64,000 nt of DNA from an uncultured Lachnospiraceae bacterium (GCA_930972465.1 CAKNHF010000001.1:99092-163091), one strand, 5' to 3'. Counted from the stretch's first letter, positions 26,618 to 37,307 are shown. Numbers and translations: made by a program. Notes: a model not told the origin generated them from the letters alone.

Positions 26618-27754
26618 ATGAGCAATGAATTTCAGGATTTAAGCACGACACCGACACTGACCCTGGATCCCTTCCAGACCCGGGAGAAGACAACCCCGGC
26701 GGAGCAGCAGAAAGAAGAGCCCGGTCTGGATGAGAGCATTCTTACAGATGAAGAGCGCAGAATGGTGGATGCCTTTGCGCAGCAGATCGATCTGACGAAT
26801 TCTACGCTGGTGCTTCAGTACGGGGCGGGCACACAGAAAAAGATGGCGGATTTTTCTGAATCAGCGCTGGAAAATGTGCGGTCGAAGGATCTTGGAGAGG
26901 TTGGAGAACTTCTCACCGGAGTGGTGAAAGAACTGAAGGATTTTGACGAGGAAGAGGAAAAGGGATTCTTCGGGATTTTCAAAAAGGCATCCAATAAGAT
27001 TGAGAATATGAAGGCCAAATATGCAAAGGCCGAGGCGAACGTCAATGAGATAGTGAAGGTCCTGGAGAAACATCAGGTACAGCTTATGAAAGATACAGCC
27101 CTGCTTGACAAGATGTATGAACTGAACCTTACTTATTTCAAAGAGCTGTCCATGTATATTCTTGCCGGGAAGAAGAAACTGCAGGAAGTCAGGGGCGGTG
27201 AGCTGAGCGCCCTTACGGCAAAGGCGCAGGCTTCCGGGCTCCCGGAGGATGCCCAGGCGGCGAAGGACCTGGATTCCATGTGCACCCGATTTGAAAAGAA
27301 GATTCATGATCTGGAGCTTACAAGAATGATTTCGATCCAGACTGCGCCTCAGATCCGGCTTGTCCAGAACAATGATACGCTGATGGTGGAGAAGATCCAG
27401 TCTACTATTGTAAATACGATTCCGCTCTGGAAGAGTCAGATGGTTCTGGCGCTTGGTGTCGAGCACTCCACACAGGCTGCAGCGGCTCAGCGTGAAGTGA
27501 CAGATATGACGAACCAGCTCCTCAGGAAGAATGCCGAGAAGCTTAAGATGGCCACCGTGGAAACGGCGAAGGAATCCGAGAGAGGCATTGTGGACATGGA
27601 CACGCTCAAGGCGACCAACGAGTCTCTGATATCTACCCTGGATGAAGTGATGAACATCCAGAAGGAAGGACGCCAGAAAAGGGCCGAGGCGGAAGCTGAA
27701 CTGCAGAACATGGAGAATGAGCTGAAGAAAAAGCTTCTGCAGATTCAGGGATGA
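26618..27754 (+). CDS. telA: TelA/toxic-anion-resistance family protein
   Basis: This 378-residue, mostly helical cytoplasmic protein belongs to the TelA family (also called KlaA or YceH), originally tied to tellurite resistance. Coiled-coil-prone segments occupy most of it. The central ISIQTAPQIRLVQNNDTLMVEKIQS and NTIPLWKSQMVLALG are family hallmarks (about residues 235-285). The start at 26618 is chosen because GGAGGA at 26605-26610 has 7-nt spacing. Its pairing with xpaC suggests a shared membrane or envelope stress role rather than tellurite resistance itself. That is inference. Confidence 0.88.
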   Translation: MSNEFQDLSTTPTLTLDPFQTREKTTPAEQQKEEPGLDESILTDEERRMVDAFAQQIDLTNSTLVLQYGAGTQKKMADFSESALENVRSKDLGEVGELLTGVVKELKDFDEEEEKGFFGIFKKASNKIENMKAKYAKAEANVNEIVKVLEKHQVQLMKDTALLDKMYELNLTYFKELSMYILAGKKKLQEVRGGELSALTAKAQASGLPEDAQAAKDLDSMCTRFEKKIHDLELTRMISIQTAPQIRLVQNNDTLMVEKIQSTIVNTIPLWKSQMVLALGVEHSTQAAAAQREVTDMTNQLLRKNAEKLKMATVETAKESERGIVDMDTLKATNESLISTLDEVMNIQKEGRQKRAEAEAELQNMENELKKKLLQIQG

Positions 27755-27787
27755 GAGGCAAAGTATTGCTTTCGGCTTCGGAATGGG

Positions 27788-27816
27788 TTGACAATAGCTG
27801 TGTTTTTCGCTAAAAT
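27788..27816 (+). promoter_or_regulatory. Promoter of proS
   Basis: A consensus TTGACA at 27788-27793, a 17-bp spacer and TAAAAT at 27811-27816. Confidence 0.85.
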
Positions 27817-27822
27817 CACAGT

Positions 27823-28095
27823 TACGACAGCGACGAACGGAAATAGTATATACATGGAATGCCACAGAGAGGGGGCGGCTGGTGCAAGCCTCTGCAGGAA
27901 TGTATAGAACCGGGCCGGGAGCTTCTGCATGAAAATGCAGCGTACGCCTGCGTTAAAGGTAAAAGAGTGAACGGTGCAACTGCAGTTTTGACGGCGAAGC
28001 GGACGGGCCGCAGATGTACGGTTAATTAGGGTGGTACCGCCGGGAGATCCGGTCCCTTGTTATTGAGGGACGCAGGATGTCCCGGCGTTTGTTGT
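27823..28095 (+). ncRNA. T-box riboswitch controlling proS
   Basis: The leader has the T-box hallmark AGGGTGGTACCGC (28028-28040), whose TGGT would pair with the ACCA end of uncharged tRNA-Pro. Stem I runs from about 27830. Its specifier loop shows AGTA (27844-27847) opposite GAA followed by CCG (27910-27912), a proline codon. A terminator stem CGCCGGGA/TCCCGGCG with TTT (28039-28090) competes with the antiterminator. Uncharged tRNA-Pro should allow transcription into proS. Confidence 0.92.
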
Positions 28096-28149
28096 TATAG
28101 AAGAAATGAACGCAGAAGATGATAAAATAATAAGAAGGAGAAGACAAAG

Positions 28150-29592
28150 ATGGCGAAGGAAAAGAAACTGGTACAGTCGATCACGTCAAGGGACGAAGAC
28201 TTTGCGCAGTGGTATACGGATGTTGTACGTGAGGCAAAGCTGTGCGATTATTCAGGTGTCAAAGGATGTCTGAACTATCTGCCGAACGGATATGCCCTCT
28301 GGGAGAATATCCAGGCGGATCTGGACAGAAGGTTTAAGGAGACAGGGGTGGAAAACGTTTATCTGCCTGTTCTGATTCCGGAGAGCCTGCTTCAGAAGGA
28401 AAAGGATCATATTGAGGGATTCGCGCCGGAGGTGGCGTGGGTCACACACGGGGGAATGGAGCAGCTTCAGGAGAGATTCTGTATCCGTCCGACTTCCGAG
28501 ACATTGTTCTGTGATGTGTGGAGCAAGACGGTACAGTCTTACCGTGACCTTCCGAAAGTATGGAACCAGTGGTGTTCCGTTCTGAGATGGGAGAAGACGA
28601 CAAGACCGTTCCTCCGTTCCAGAGAATTCCTGTGGCAGGAGGGACACACCATCCATGCGACTTACGAGGAAGCGGAAGAGCGCACGAAGATGATGTGGAA
28701 TGTATACAAAGATTTCGTAGAGCAGGATCTGGCGATTCCGGTGGTTGCCGGAAGGAAGACGGAGAGCGAGAAGTTCGCCGGCGCCCAGGATACCTATACC
28801 ATTGAGGCACTGATGCACGACGGACAGGCACTCCAGTCGGCTACAAGCCATTTCTTCGGAAATGCCTTCCCGGATGCGTTCAATATCAAATATGCAGATA
28901 AGAACAATGAGCTCCACAGCGTGTATGAGACGTCATGGGGACTTTCCACAAGAATTATCGGCGCCATCATCATGGTGCACGGTGATGACAGCGGACTTGT
29001 GCTTCCGCCGAGGATCGCTCCGGTGCAGACTCGGGTTATCCCGATTGCGCAGCACAAGGAAGGTGTGCTTGACAAGGCGAATGAGCTGCTGGATGCGCTG
29101 AAGGCGGCGGGATACCGTGCGAAGATCGACGACTCCGAGAAGAGCCCGGGCTGGAAGTTCAGTGAGCAGGAGATGCTCGGAATTCCGACCCGTATTGAGA
29201 TCGGACCGAAAGACATCGAAAACGGACAGGTGGTTGTGGTTCGCCGTGATACCCGCGAGAAAATCACCGTACCGATGGATGAGATCAATACAAAGCTGGG
29301 TGAAATCCTTGAGACAATCCAGAAAGATCTCTATGCAAAGGCAAAAGCTTTTCTGGACGACCATATCAGCACAGCGACTACAATGGATGAAATGAAGGAT
29401 GCTGTACAGAATAAGAAAGGATTTGTCAAAGCAATGTGGTGCGGCGAGGAAGCCTGTGAGGATGAGATCAAGGCGCAGACAGGCGGCGTGACTTCCAGAT
29501 GTATTCCGATGGAAGAGGAACATCTCTCCGATGTGTGCGTGTGCTGCGGCAAGCCTGCGGAGCATATGGTTTACTGGGGAAGGGCATATTAA
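28150..29592 (+). CDS. proS: Prolyl-tRNA synthetase (eukaryote/archaea-like short type)
   Basis: This 480-residue class II synthetase charges tRNA-Pro. Its catalytic core is of the archaeal/eukaryotic type found in some bacteria. There is no editing insertion between motifs 2 and 3. Motif 2 is seen in [23 protein letters not shown] (key R, E, F, E) and motif 3 near [10 protein letters not shown]. The anticodon-binding domain spans about 285-390. The C-terminal zinc-like part has CGEEACED and [18 protein letters not shown], ending with the typical C-terminal Tyr. It is preceded by a T-box. Confidence 0.95.
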   Translation: MAKEKKLVQSITSRDEDFAQWYTDVVREAKLCDYSGVKGCLNYLPNGYALWENIQADLDRRFKETGVENVYLPVLIPESLLQKEKDHIEGFAPEVAWVTHGGMEQLQERFCIRPTSETLFCDVWSKTVQSYRDLPKVWNQWCSVLRWEKTTRPFLRSREFLWQEGHTIHATYEEAEERTKMMWNVYKDFVEQDLAIPVVAGRKTESEKFAGAQDTYTIEALMHDGQALQSATSHFFGNAFPDAFNIKYADKNNELHSVYETSWGLSTRIIGAIIMVHGDDSGLVLPPRIAPVQTRVIPIAQHKEGVLDKANELLDALKAAGYRAKIDDSEKSPGWKFSEQEMLGIPTRIEIGPKDIENGQVVVVRRDTREKITVPMDEINTKLGEILETIQKDLYAKAKAFLDDHISTATTMDEMKDAVQNKKGFVKAMWCGEEACEDEIKAQTGGVTSRCIPMEEEHLSDVCVCCGKPAEHMVYWGRAY

Positions 29593-29595
29593 TTC

Positions 29596-29637
29596 AAAGG
29601 GGTCAGGCCCCAATGCGAACCGAATTCAGAATATTCA
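29596..29637 (+). repeat. Two-palindrome repeat, copy A
   Basis: AAAGGGGTCAGGCCCC is followed 5 nt later by GAACCG and then TTCAGAATATTC. It shares its layout and most of its bases with copies B (56177-56224) and C (57072-57119), and starts just after the proS stop codon. Confidence 0.75.
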
Positions 29638-29732
29638 GGCAATACATTCTGTCAGATGCCGTACGTTTCATAAATGTGCGGCATCTTCTGATGTTTTAAT
29701 TTACAGAAATTTTCAAATCGTTGTAAAATCCC

Positions 29733-29761
29733 TTGACATCCGAAAATAAACGTAATAAACT
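29733..29761 (+). promoter_or_regulatory. Promoter of the str operon (rpsL)
   Basis: TTGACA at 29733-29738, a 17-bp spacer and TAAACT at 29756-29761. The leader then forms an 11-bp stem GCGTGCAAAAA/TTTTTGTGCGC and a CCGCA/TGCGG hairpin before the AGGAGGTG binding site. Confidence 0.8.
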
Positions 29762-29880
29762 AATCTAGCGTGCAAAAAACGTATTATTTTTGTGCGCCAA
29801 AATGGATAATGAAATTATTATCCGCAGCCCCTTGCGGCATAAGCCGTGAGGTAACGAATAATTCATAGGAGGTGAAAAGA

Positions 29881-30303
29881 ATGCCAACATTTAACCAGTT
29901 AGTTAGAAAAGGACGTCAGACTTCTGAGAAGAAATCTACAGCACCGGCACTTCAGAAAGGATATAACTCTCTGAGAAAACGTGCGACAAACACATCTTCT
30001 CCGCAGAAGAGAGGTGTGTGCACAGCTGTTAAGACAGCTACACCGAAGAAGCCTAACTCAGCTCTGAGAAAGATCGCCAGAGTTCGTCTTTCTAACGGAA
30101 TCGAAGTAACAAGCTACATCCCGGGCGAGGGACACAACCTTCAGGAGCATAGCGTTGTTATGATCCGTGGAGGAAGAGTTAAGGACCTGCCTGGTACAAG
30201 ATACCACATCATCCGTGGTACACTGGATACAGCAGGTGTTGCAAAGAGACGTCAGGCTCGTTCTAAATACGGCGCTAAGAGACCGAAAGACGCTAAAAAA
30301 TAA
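29881..30303 (+). CDS. rpsL: 30S ribosomal protein S12
   Basis: This 140-residue decoding-centre protein begins [13 protein letters not shown] and contains [20 protein letters not shown] (about residues 55-75). That segment includes the lysine altered in streptomycin-resistant mutants, here wild type. The ATG at 29881 follows AGGAGGTG. It is the first gene of rpsL-rpsG-fusA-tuf. Confidence 0.98.
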   Translation: MPTFNQLVRKGRQTSEKKSTAPALQKGYNSLRKRATNTSSPQKRGVCTAVKTATPKKPNSALRKIARVRLSNGIEVTSYIPGEGHNLQEHSVVMIRGGRVKDLPGTRYHIIRGTLDTAGVAKRRQARSKYGAKRPKDAKK

Positions 30304-31017
<714 letters not shown>

Positions 31018-31038
31018 TTATCTTAGGAGGAAAAAACC

Positions 31039-33156
31039 TTGGCTGGAAGAGAATATCCATTAGAGAGAACCAGAAATATCGGTATCATGGCGCATATCGA
31101 TGCGGGTAAGACAACGCTGACAGAGCGTATTCTCTACTATACCGGTGTTAACTACAAGATCGGTGATACTCACGAAGGTACTGCTACCATGGACTGGATG
31201 GAGCAGGAGCAGGAAAGAGGTATCACGATCACTTCAGCCGCTACGACATGTCACTGGACTTTGGAAGAGAAGACGAAACCGAAGCCGGGCGCACTGGAGC
31301 ATCGTATCAACATCATCGATACTCCGGGACACGTTGACTTTACCGTAGAGGTTGAGCGTTCACTTCGTGTACTGGACGGCGCTGTCGGCGTTTTCTGTGC
31401 AAAGGGCGGTGTTGAGCCTCAGTCAGAAAATGTATGGCGTCAGGCGGACACATACAACGTACCGAGAATGGCATTCATCAACAAGATGGACATTCTTGGA
31501 GCTGATTTCTACAATGCAGTAGATCAGATCAGAACAAGACTTGGTAAAAACGCAATCTGTCTTCAGCTTCCGATCGGAAAAGAAGACGAGTTCAAAGGGA
31601 TCATCGACCTGTTCGAGATGCAGGCTTACATTTACAACGATGAAAAGGGTGATGACATCTCCGTTGTAGATATTCCGGAAGAGATGAAGGATGAGGCTGA
31701 ACTGTATCATACAGAGCTCGTTGAAAAGATCTGCGATCTTGATGACGACCTGATGATGGAGTATCTTGAGGGAAATGAGCCTTCTGTAGATGCTATGAAG
31801 GCAGCACTGAGAAAAGCTACATGCGAGTGTACAGCCGTTCCGGTATGTTGCGGTTCTGCATACAGAAACAAAGGTGTCCAGAAACTTCTGGATGCGATCC
31901 TTGAGTTCATGCCTGCTCCGACAGACATCCCGGCTATCAAGGGTGTTGACGAAGACGGCAACGAGGTTGAGAGACATTCTTCAGATGAAGAGCCGTTCTC
32001 CGCTCTCGTATTCAAGATCATGACAGACCCGTTCGTAGGTAAGCTTGCTTACTTCAGGGTTTATTCAGGAACAATGAACTCCGGTTCCTATGTCCTGAAT
32101 GCAACAAAGAACAAGAAAGAGCGTGTGGGACGTATCCTTCAGATGCATGCGAACCACCGTGCTGAGCTGGATAAGGTTTATTCAGGAGATATCGCTGCAG
32201 CGATCGGATTCAAATTCTCCACAACAGGAGATACGATCTGTGATGAGCAGCATCCTGTAATCCTTGAGTCCATGGAATTCCCGGATCCGGTTATCGAGCT
32301 CGCGATCGAGCCGAAGACAAAGGCATCCCAGGGTAAACTGGGCGAGTCTCTTGCAAAACTTGCAGAGGAGGACCCGACATTCCGTGCTCACACTGATCCG
32401 GAAACAGGACAGACGATCATCGCCGGAATGGGCGAGCTTCATCTTGAGATCATCGTGGACAGACTTCTCCGTGAGTTTAAGGTAGAGGCAAACGTAGGTG
32501 CGCCTCAGGTTGCTTACAGAGAGACGATCACGAAAGCATCAGATATTGACAGCAAATATGCAAAACAGTCAGGTGGACGTGGACAGTACGGACACTGTAA
32601 AGTTAAATTTGAGCCAATGGATGCAAATGGCGAGGAGACATATTCCTTCGAGTCTACCGTAGTCGGCGGTTCTATTCCGAAAGAATATATCCCGGCTGTA
32701 GACGAGGGTATCCAGGAAGCCATGAAGTCAGGTATCCTCGGCGGATTCCCGGTAGTAGGCGTTCACGCAAACTGCTACGACGGATCCTACCATGAGGTCG
32801 ACTCTTCAGAAATGGCGTTCCATATCGCAGGTTCTCTTGCGTTCAAGGATGCGATGAAGAAAGGCTCTCCGGTTCTTCTTGAGCCTATCATGAAGGTCGA
32901 AGTGACAATGCCCGAAGAATACATGGGCGATATCATCGGCGACCTGAACTCACGTCGTGGACGTATCGAGGGAATGGATGACCTTGGCGGCGGTAAGATC
33001 GTTCGTGCGTTTGTTCCGCTGTCCGAGATGTTCGGATACTCTACAGACCTCCGTTCCAGAACACAGGGACGTGGTAACTACTCAATGTTCTTCGAGAAAT
33101 ACGAGCAGGTACCGAAGTCTGTACAGGAAAAAGTATTATCCAATAAAAATGATTAA
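31039..33156 (+). CDS. fusA: Elongation factor G
   Basis: This 705-residue translocation GTPase has a P-loop [15 protein letters not shown] (about residues 16-30), switch [11 protein letters not shown] and NKMD. Domains II-V follow, with [19 protein letters not shown] near 660. The start codon is TTG at 31039, with the Shine-Dalgarno TAGGAGG 8 nt upstream. It lies 21 nt after rpsG. The 120-nt spacer to tuf contains a GGCTAGGTTTG/CAAACTTAGCC hairpin without a T-run. Confidence 0.98.
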   Translation: MAGREYPLERTRNIGIMAHIDAGKTTLTERILYYTGVNYKIGDTHEGTATMDWMEQEQERGITITSAATTCHWTLEEKTKPKPGALEHRINIIDTPGHVDFTVEVERSLRVLDGAVGVFCAKGGVEPQSENVWRQADTYNVPRMAFINKMDILGADFYNAVDQIRTRLGKNAICLQLPIGKEDEFKGIIDLFEMQAYIYNDEKGDDISVVDIPEEMKDEAELYHTELVEKICDLDDDLMMEYLEGNEPSVDAMKAALRKATCECTAVPVCCGSAYRNKGVQKLLDAILEFMPAPTDIPAIKGVDEDGNEVERHSSDEEPFSALVFKIMTDPFVGKLAYFRVYSGTMNSGSYVLNATKNKKERVGRILQMHANHRAELDKVYSGDIAAAIGFKFSTTGDTICDEQHPVILESMEFPDPVIELAIEPKTKASQGKLGESLAKLAEEDPTFRAHTDPETGQTIIAGMGELHLEIIVDRLLREFKVEANVGAPQVAYRETITKASDIDSKYAKQSGGRGQYGHCKVKFEPMDANGEETYSFESTVVGGSIPKEYIPAVDEGIQEAMKSGILGGFPVVGVHANCYDGSYHEVDSSEMAFHIAGSLAFKDAMKKGSPVLLEPIMKVEVTMPEEYMGDIIGDLNSRRGRIEGMDDLGGGKIVRAFVPLSEMFGYSTDLRSRTQGRGNYSMFFEKYEQVPKSVQEKVLSNKND

Positions 33157-33276
33157 ATCATATAAAAAAGCTTGAAAAACGGCTAGGTTTGAAATATAAT
33201 CAAACTTAGCCGGGTAAAATCGAATTTCATTTAGAAATGCCTGAAAACAGGTGAAATTTTAAGGAGGACATTCAAA

Positions 33277-34470
33277 ATGGCAAAAGCTAAATTTGAAAGA
33301 ACAAAACCGCATTGTAATATTGGTACCATCGGCCACGTTGACCATGGTAAAACAACTCTGACGGCTGCGATCACAAAGGTACTTTCTCACAGAGTATCCG
33401 GTAACGCAGAGGTTGCTTTTGATAACATCGACAAGGCTCCGGAAGAGAGAGAGCGTGGAATCACAATCTCTACAGCACACGTTGAGTACGAGACAGAGAA
33501 ACGTCACTATGCACACGTTGACTGCCCGGGACATGCTGACTATGTAAAGAACATGATCACAGGTGCTGCTCAGATGGACGGCGCTATCCTTGTTGTTGCT
33601 GCTACTGACGGTGTTATGGCTCAGACAAAAGAGCACATCCTTCTTTCCCGTCAGGTTAACGTTCCGTACATCGTTGTATTCATGAACAAATGTGATATGG
33701 TAGACGATGAGGAGCTGCTTGAGCTCGTAGAGATGGAGATCCGTGAGGTTCTCAACGAGTATGAGTTCCCGGGAGATGACACACCGATTATCCAGGGTTC
33801 TGCTCTGAAAGCTCTCGAAGATCCGGACGGACCGTGGGGAGACAAGATCATGGAGCTTATGGACGCTGTTGACGAGTGGATCCCGACTCCGGAGCGTGAT
33901 ACAGATAAGCCGTTCCTGATGCCGGTAGAGGACGTATTCTCTATCACAGGACGTGGTACTGTTGCTACAGGTAGAGTAGAGCGTGGTACACTTCACCTTT
34001 CTGATGAAGTTGAGATCATCGGTATCCATGATGATGTTAAGAAGACAGTTGTAACTGGTATCGAGATGTTCCGTAAACTGCTCGACGAGGCTCGTGCAGG
34101 TGATAACATCGGTGCTCTGCTTCGTGGTATCCAGAGAACAGAGATCGAAAGAGGACAGGTTCTTATCAAACCGGGTACAGTTACATGCCATACAAAATTC
34201 ACATGCCAGGTTTACGTTCTGACAAAAGATGAGGGTGGCCGTCATACACCGTTCTTCAACAACTATCGTCCGCAGTTCTACTTCAGAACAACAGACGTAA
34301 CAGGTGTTTGCGAGCTTCCGGAAGGCACAGAGATGTGCATGCCTGGAGATCACGTTACAATGACAGTTGAACTGATCCATCCGGTAGCTATGGAGGAAGG
34401 TCTGAGATTCGCTATCCGTGAGGGTGGACGTACAGTAGGATCAGGAACAGTTGCTTCCATCATCGAGTAA
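33277..34470 (+). CDS. tuf: Elongation factor Tu
   Basis: This 397-residue GTPase delivers aminoacyl-tRNA to the ribosome. It shows [15 protein letters not shown] (P-loop, about 19-33), [20 protein letters not shown] (G3) and NKCDMVDD (G4). Domains II and III follow, with the usual ending. Codon use is strongly biased, as expected for a highly expressed gene. It is the last gene of the str operon and is followed by a long terminator hairpin. Confidence 0.99.
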   Translation: MAKAKFERTKPHCNIGTIGHVDHGKTTLTAAITKVLSHRVSGNAEVAFDNIDKAPEERERGITISTAHVEYETEKRHYAHVDCPGHADYVKNMITGAAQMDGAILVVAATDGVMAQTKEHILLSRQVNVPYIVVFMNKCDMVDDEELLELVEMEIREVLNEYEFPGDDTPIIQGSALKALEDPDGPWGDKIMELMDAVDEWIPTPERDTDKPFLMPVEDVFSITGRGTVATGRVERGTLHLSDEVEIIGIHDDVKKTVVTGIEMFRKLLDEARAGDNIGALLRGIQRTEIERGQVLIKPGTVTCHTKFTCQVYVLTKDEGGRHTPFFNNYRPQFYFRTTDVTGVCELPEGTEMCMPGDHVTMTVELIHPVAMEEGLRFAIREGGRTVGSGTVASIIE

Positions 34471-34498
34471 TTGCGCGTAAGCAACGAGATGAATAAAT

Positions 34499-34546
34499 AA
34501 GCAATAAACCCGCTGAGTGCTTGCATTCAAGCGGGTTTATTGCTTA
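34499..34546 (+). terminator. Terminator after tuf
   Basis: A perfect 16-bp stem, AAGCAATAAACCCGCT paired with AGCGGGTTTATTGCTT. Confidence 0.85.
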
Positions 34547-34613
34547 TTATGCGGCGACTGCCGCGACCGAGACGAAACGAAGTGCAGTCGAGGTGTCTCG
34601 TTGCGTAGATATA

Positions 34614-34656
34614 AAAAAGTGTCTGTCGAGAGTTTGCTCTCGCACAGGCACTTTTT
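34614..34656 (+). terminator. Terminator-like hairpin
   Basis: AAAAAGTG, CTGT and GAGAG pair with CTCTC, ACAG and CACTTTTT around a TTTG loop. The T-run makes it usable as a terminator on either strand. Confidence 0.55.
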
Positions 34657-34738
34657 ATCAGATGGGGGAAGACTCCCGCCTCTACAGGCGGTGAGGAACA
34701 AATATGTATCAGTGGCGGGTGTCAATCCCCCATCTGAT
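34657..34738. repeat. Long near-perfect inverted repeat
   Basis: ATCAGATGGGGGA (34657-34669) pairs with TCCCCCATCTGAT (34726-34738), and GACTCCCGCC (34671-34680) with GGCGGGTGTC (34714-34723, one mismatch), around a 33-nt loop. CCGCC (34676-34680) can instead pair with GGCGG (34687-34691), so two folds compete. Confidence 0.75.
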
Positions 34739-34926
34739 AAACGCTCCGCGAGGATGCGCAGGGATTCGGAGAAGTATTATGTCGGCTGATGCCGACCCGA
34801 ATCCCGCGCCAAGACTCGCGAGCGAGTCTTGAATTATCTGTATAAGGCGCCGGCCCGTGAGCGAGATGAAGTCCGTTACGTGCCGGGGATATGGATGAAA
34901 TGTATAGTTTCCCGGATACGGCACAT

Positions 34927-34942
34927 ACTGTATACGGTATGA
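34927..34942. promoter_or_regulatory. Palindrome before the YitT gene
   Basis: ATACTGTATACGGTAT is an imperfect palindrome (ATAC-GTATAC-GTAT) about 30 bp upstream of the YitT start. It is a possible repressor operator. Confidence 0.3.
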
Positions 34943-34975
34943 CTTGAAATAACATAACAGGTATACAGGGTGCGG

Positions 34976-35872
34976 ATGGAAATGGACGGGAAAAAATTAT
35001 TATCAGAATTGAGAAAAAGAACAGACTGGAAAGTGCTTCTGACAGATCTTGTCTACGATCTTGCCGGCAGCATTCTCTATGCTGCCGGTATTTATACCTT
35101 TGCTGGAAATGCCGGATTTGCGCCCGGAGGCATCTCCGGTCTGGCACTGCTTCTGAATCATCTGTCGGGATTTCCCGTGGGCACGCTGACACTTTTTTTC
35201 AATATTCCGCTGGTTATTATCAGCTACAGGACGGTCGGCCGGCAGCTGCTGCTTAAAAGTGCCAGAACCATGGTTATCTCATCGCTCTTTCTGGATATTG
35301 TGTTCCCTCTTACCCCCATGTATGATGGAAACAGGATGATGGCTGCGGTTTATTCCGGCATATTTCTGGGAGCGGGGATGGCGCTGTTTTATGTCAGAGG
35401 ATCGTCGTCAGGAGGAATCGATTTTCTGGCGCTGACAATCAAAAAGAAGAAGCCGCATCTGTCTATCGGAGTGATCACGCTTCTTATTGATCTGATTGTA
35501 ATCTTCCTGGGATGGCCTGTGTTCGGCGATGTGGATGCCGTGCTTTACGGAGTGGCTTCAACAGGTGTGTCAACCATTGTCATTGACAAGATCATGTATG
35601 GAATGGGAGCTGGGACTCTTGCTGTCATTATAACGGGAAAAGGAAAAGAGATCGCTGCGAATATCAGCGATAAAGTAAAGAGAGGAACAACCTCGCTTCC
35701 GGCTTCCGGCGGCTATACGGGAACAAAGAAAGACGTGCTTCTCTGCGCATGTTCGAAGGCAGAGGCGTACCTGGTCAGAAGTGCGGTGGAGGAAACGGAC
35801 GGGGAAGCTTTTCTTATGTTTACCGAGACGAGCGAGGTTTTCGGGGAAGGATTCAAGATACGGGATAAATGA
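34976..35872 (+). CDS. YitT family membrane protein
   Basis: This 298-residue protein has five or six transmembrane helices (about residues 20-205) typical of YitT/YvjA/YqfU proteins, including APGGISGLALLL and RGSSSGGIDFLAL. A C-terminal cytoplasmic DUF2179 domain follows (about 215-298), ending EVFGEGFKIRDK, the usual family end. The transported or sensed molecule is unknown. Start choice is uncertain: GTG at 34970 and ATG at 34976 and 34982 are all in frame, and only a weak AGGG is available as a binding site. It stands alone, between the hairpin array and a putative small RNA. Confidence 0.85.
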   Translation: MEMDGKKLLSELRKRTDWKVLLTDLVYDLAGSILYAAGIYTFAGNAGFAPGGISGLALLLNHLSGFPVGTLTLFFNIPLVIISYRTVGRQLLLKSARTMVISSLFLDIVFPLTPMYDGNRMMAAVYSGIFLGAGMALFYVRGSSSGGIDFLALTIKKKKPHLSIGVITLLIDLIVIFLGWPVFGDVDAVLYGVASTGVSTIVIDKIMYGMGAGTLAVIITGKGKEIAANISDKVKRGTTSLPASGGYTGTKKDVLLCACSKAEAYLVRSAVEETDGEAFLMFTETSEVFGEGFKIRDK

Positions 35873-35883
35873 GAAACGGCATC

Positions 35884-35912
35884 TTGACAGGAAAAAATAT
35901 ATTTGCTATATT
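35884..35912 (+). promoter_or_regulatory. Strong promoter in the YitT-dnaJ spacer
   Basis: A consensus TTGACA at 35884-35889, a 17-bp spacer and TATATT at 35907-35912. It starts 11 nt after the YitT stop codon. Confidence 0.75.
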
Positions 35913-35918
35913 ACATGT

Positions 35919-36058
35919 AGAACACAAAAAACAGTCTGGCATACAATGAGGTGTTCGGCCGATGGACGTTCCGGAGAGGGAAGGAAGATTGACAGTACAG
36001 CAGGATAAAATTGAAGTATGGATTTCTGACCCCGGGATGATTCCGGGGTTTTCATTTT
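35919..36058 (+). ncRNA. Candidate small RNA or attenuated leader
   Basis: A transcript of about 140 nt is delimited by the promoter at 35884-35912 and by a terminator CCCCGG/CCGGGG with TTTTCATTTT at 36030-36058. Only tiny ORFs (about 20 codons, without convincing binding sites) fit inside. It could also be a leader of the DnaJ-like gene that is read after antitermination. Confidence 0.45.
36030..36058 (+). terminator. Terminator in the YitT-dnaJ spacer
   Basis: A GC-only stem CCCCGG/CCGGGG with a short loop, followed by TTTTCATTTT. Confidence 0.8.
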
Positions 36059-36140
36059 AAGAAGGCGGAAAAGCGGATGAACAGCGCCTGCTTTTCGGGA
36101 AACTTGTATCTGGAAATGATCTGATAAGAGGGTGATGGAT

Positions 36141-37205
36141 ATGGCAGCAAAAAGAGATTATTATGAAGTGCTCGGCCTGTCAAAGGGGGCAGATGCCGCA
36201 GCAATTAAAAAGGCATACAGAAAGCTTGCAAAAAAATACCATCCGGATATGAATCCGGGAAATGCGGATGCGGAGAAGAAATTTAAAGAAGTTACCGAGG
36301 CGTACAATATTCTCAGCGATCCGGAAAAGAAGAAGATGTATGATCAGTTCGGGCATGCGGCGTTTGATGAAGCGGCGGCGGGCGGAAATCCTTATGGAGG
36401 AACATACCGTCAGGCCTACGGGGGACCGGGAGGAGGATACCGGGAGTATCATTTTGAAGGCGGAAACATGGACGACGTTTTCAATGATATTTTCGGGGAT
36501 ATTTTCCATCACGGCAAATCCCAGGGATTCAGCGGAAGCGGCGGAAACACGAACGGCGGATTTCAGGGTGGCTTTGGAAACGGAAGTTTCCGGGACAGCG
36601 GCTTCGGCGGCAGCGGCTTTTACGGCGGTTTTAGCGGAGGAAACTTCCGATCGAAAGGATCGGATATGCACGCAGAGGTTACGGTGGGCTTTGATGAAGC
36701 GGCTTTTGGATGCGATAAGATCATCCGTCTTCAGGATCCGAGCGGCGCAAACGGGAGTGTACAGTCTCTGAAGGTCCACATTCCTGCCGGCATCGACTCA
36801 GGCAAGAGCATCCGGCTCAGAGGCAAAGGAATGCCGGGGACGAATGGCGGAGAGAACGGCGATCTGCTTCTGAAAGTCCAGGTGGCGGAGAAGCCGGGAT
36901 ACGAGAGAAAGGGAATGGATGTTTATACAACGGTGACGGTTCCCTTTACCACTGCTGTGTTCGGAGGCGAGGCAGTAGTCAGCACATTGTACGGCAATGT
37001 TCTCTGCAAGATCAGGGAAGGTACTCAGTCCGGAACAAAGATCCGTTTGCGCGGAAAGGGGATTGTCTCGATGAAAGATCCGTCGGTACACGGCGATCAG
37101 TATGTGACAGTTCAGATTGAAGTGCCGAAATATCTGAATCCGGCAGCAAGACAGAAGCTGAAGGAGTTCGAGGAGGCCTGTTCGGGAAACGCGAGAACGG
37201 CCTAA
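36141..37205 (+). CDS. DnaJ-like co-chaperone without zinc fingers (type II, CbpA-like)
   Basis: This 354-residue J-domain protein has a J domain (1-70) with the HPD triad (YHPDMNPGN, near residue 34). A long Gly/Phe/Asn-rich linker (about 75-170) follows, then two beta-sandwich substrate-binding domains (about 175-345, with [20 protein letters not shown]; key residues P, G, R, G, G). The four CxxCxGxG zinc repeats of true DnaJ are missing, so it is a type II Hsp40 such as CbpA. It should stimulate DnaK ATPase. The ATG at 36141 is chosen over GTG 36132 and ATG 36135 because AGAGGG then has 8-nt spacing. Confidence 0.88.
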   Translation: MAAKRDYYEVLGLSKGADAAAIKKAYRKLAKKYHPDMNPGNADAEKKFKEVTEAYNILSDPEKKKMYDQFGHAAFDEAAAGGNPYGGTYRQAYGGPGGGYREYHFEGGNMDDVFNDIFGDIFHHGKSQGFSGSGGNTNGGFQGGFGNGSFRDSGFGGSGFYGGFSGGNFRSKGSDMHAEVTVGFDEAAFGCDKIIRLQDPSGANGSVQSLKVHIPAGIDSGKSIRLRGKGMPGTNGGENGDLLLKVQVAEKPGYERKGMDVYTTVTVPFTTAVFGGEAVVSTLYGNVLCKIREGTQSGTKIRLRGKGIVSMKDPSVHGDQYVTVQIEVPKYLNPAARQKLKEFEEACSGNARTA

Positions 37206-37234
37206 ACGGCGGGGGAACATATGATAACAGAATA

Positions 37235-37270
37235 AGAAGGCAGAACCGGGAGTCTGGTTCTGCCTTCTTT
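37235..37270 (+). terminator. Terminator after the DnaJ-like gene
   Basis: A 13-bp perfect stem, AGAAGGCAGAACC/GGTTCTGCCTTCT, with a short T-run. Confidence 0.85.
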
Positions 37271-37307
37271 GCATATGGAGTGCTTCAGGATAAAGGCTCT
37301 TTTACAA

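Larger units (their letters stand above)
34547..34890. other. Gene-free array of strong stem-loops
   Basis: There is no plausible ORF. Successive structures are as follows. (1) CGACTGC/GCAGTCG and GAGAC/GTCTC pairs at 34555-34600. (2) AAAAAGTG/CACTTTTT with inner CTGT/ACAG and GAGAG/CTCTC at 34614-34656. (3) A two-part stem of 13 plus 10 bp at 34657-34738. (4) GGGATTCGG/CCGAATCCC with GCGC arms and an inner GTCGGC/GCCGAC at 34756-34809. (5) AAGACTCGC/GCGAGTCTT at 34811-34830. (6) CCGGC-CGTGA/TTACG-GCCGG at 34850-34886. Confidence 0.6.

Noticed and set aside
33157-33276. Hairpin GGCTAGGTTTG/CAAACTTAGCC between fusA and tuf as a terminator
   Set aside because: No T-run follows and the genes belong to one operon. 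It may be a processing or stability element at most.
33259-34380. Open frame of 373 codons on the minus strand across tuf
   Set aside because: Antisense shadow of a highly expressed gene with strong codon bias; Cys/Ser/Thr-rich composition and no domain.
34517-34789. 90-codon ORF in the hairpin array after tuf
   Set aside because: Cys/Arg-rich translation runs through perfect inverted repeats, has no binding site and resembles no protein. The region behaves as structured non-coding DNA.
35919-36058. 6S RNA as identity of the small transcript
   Set aside because: The long, nearly complementary 5' and 3' arms and central bubble of 6S RNA are not present, and the transcript is too short.
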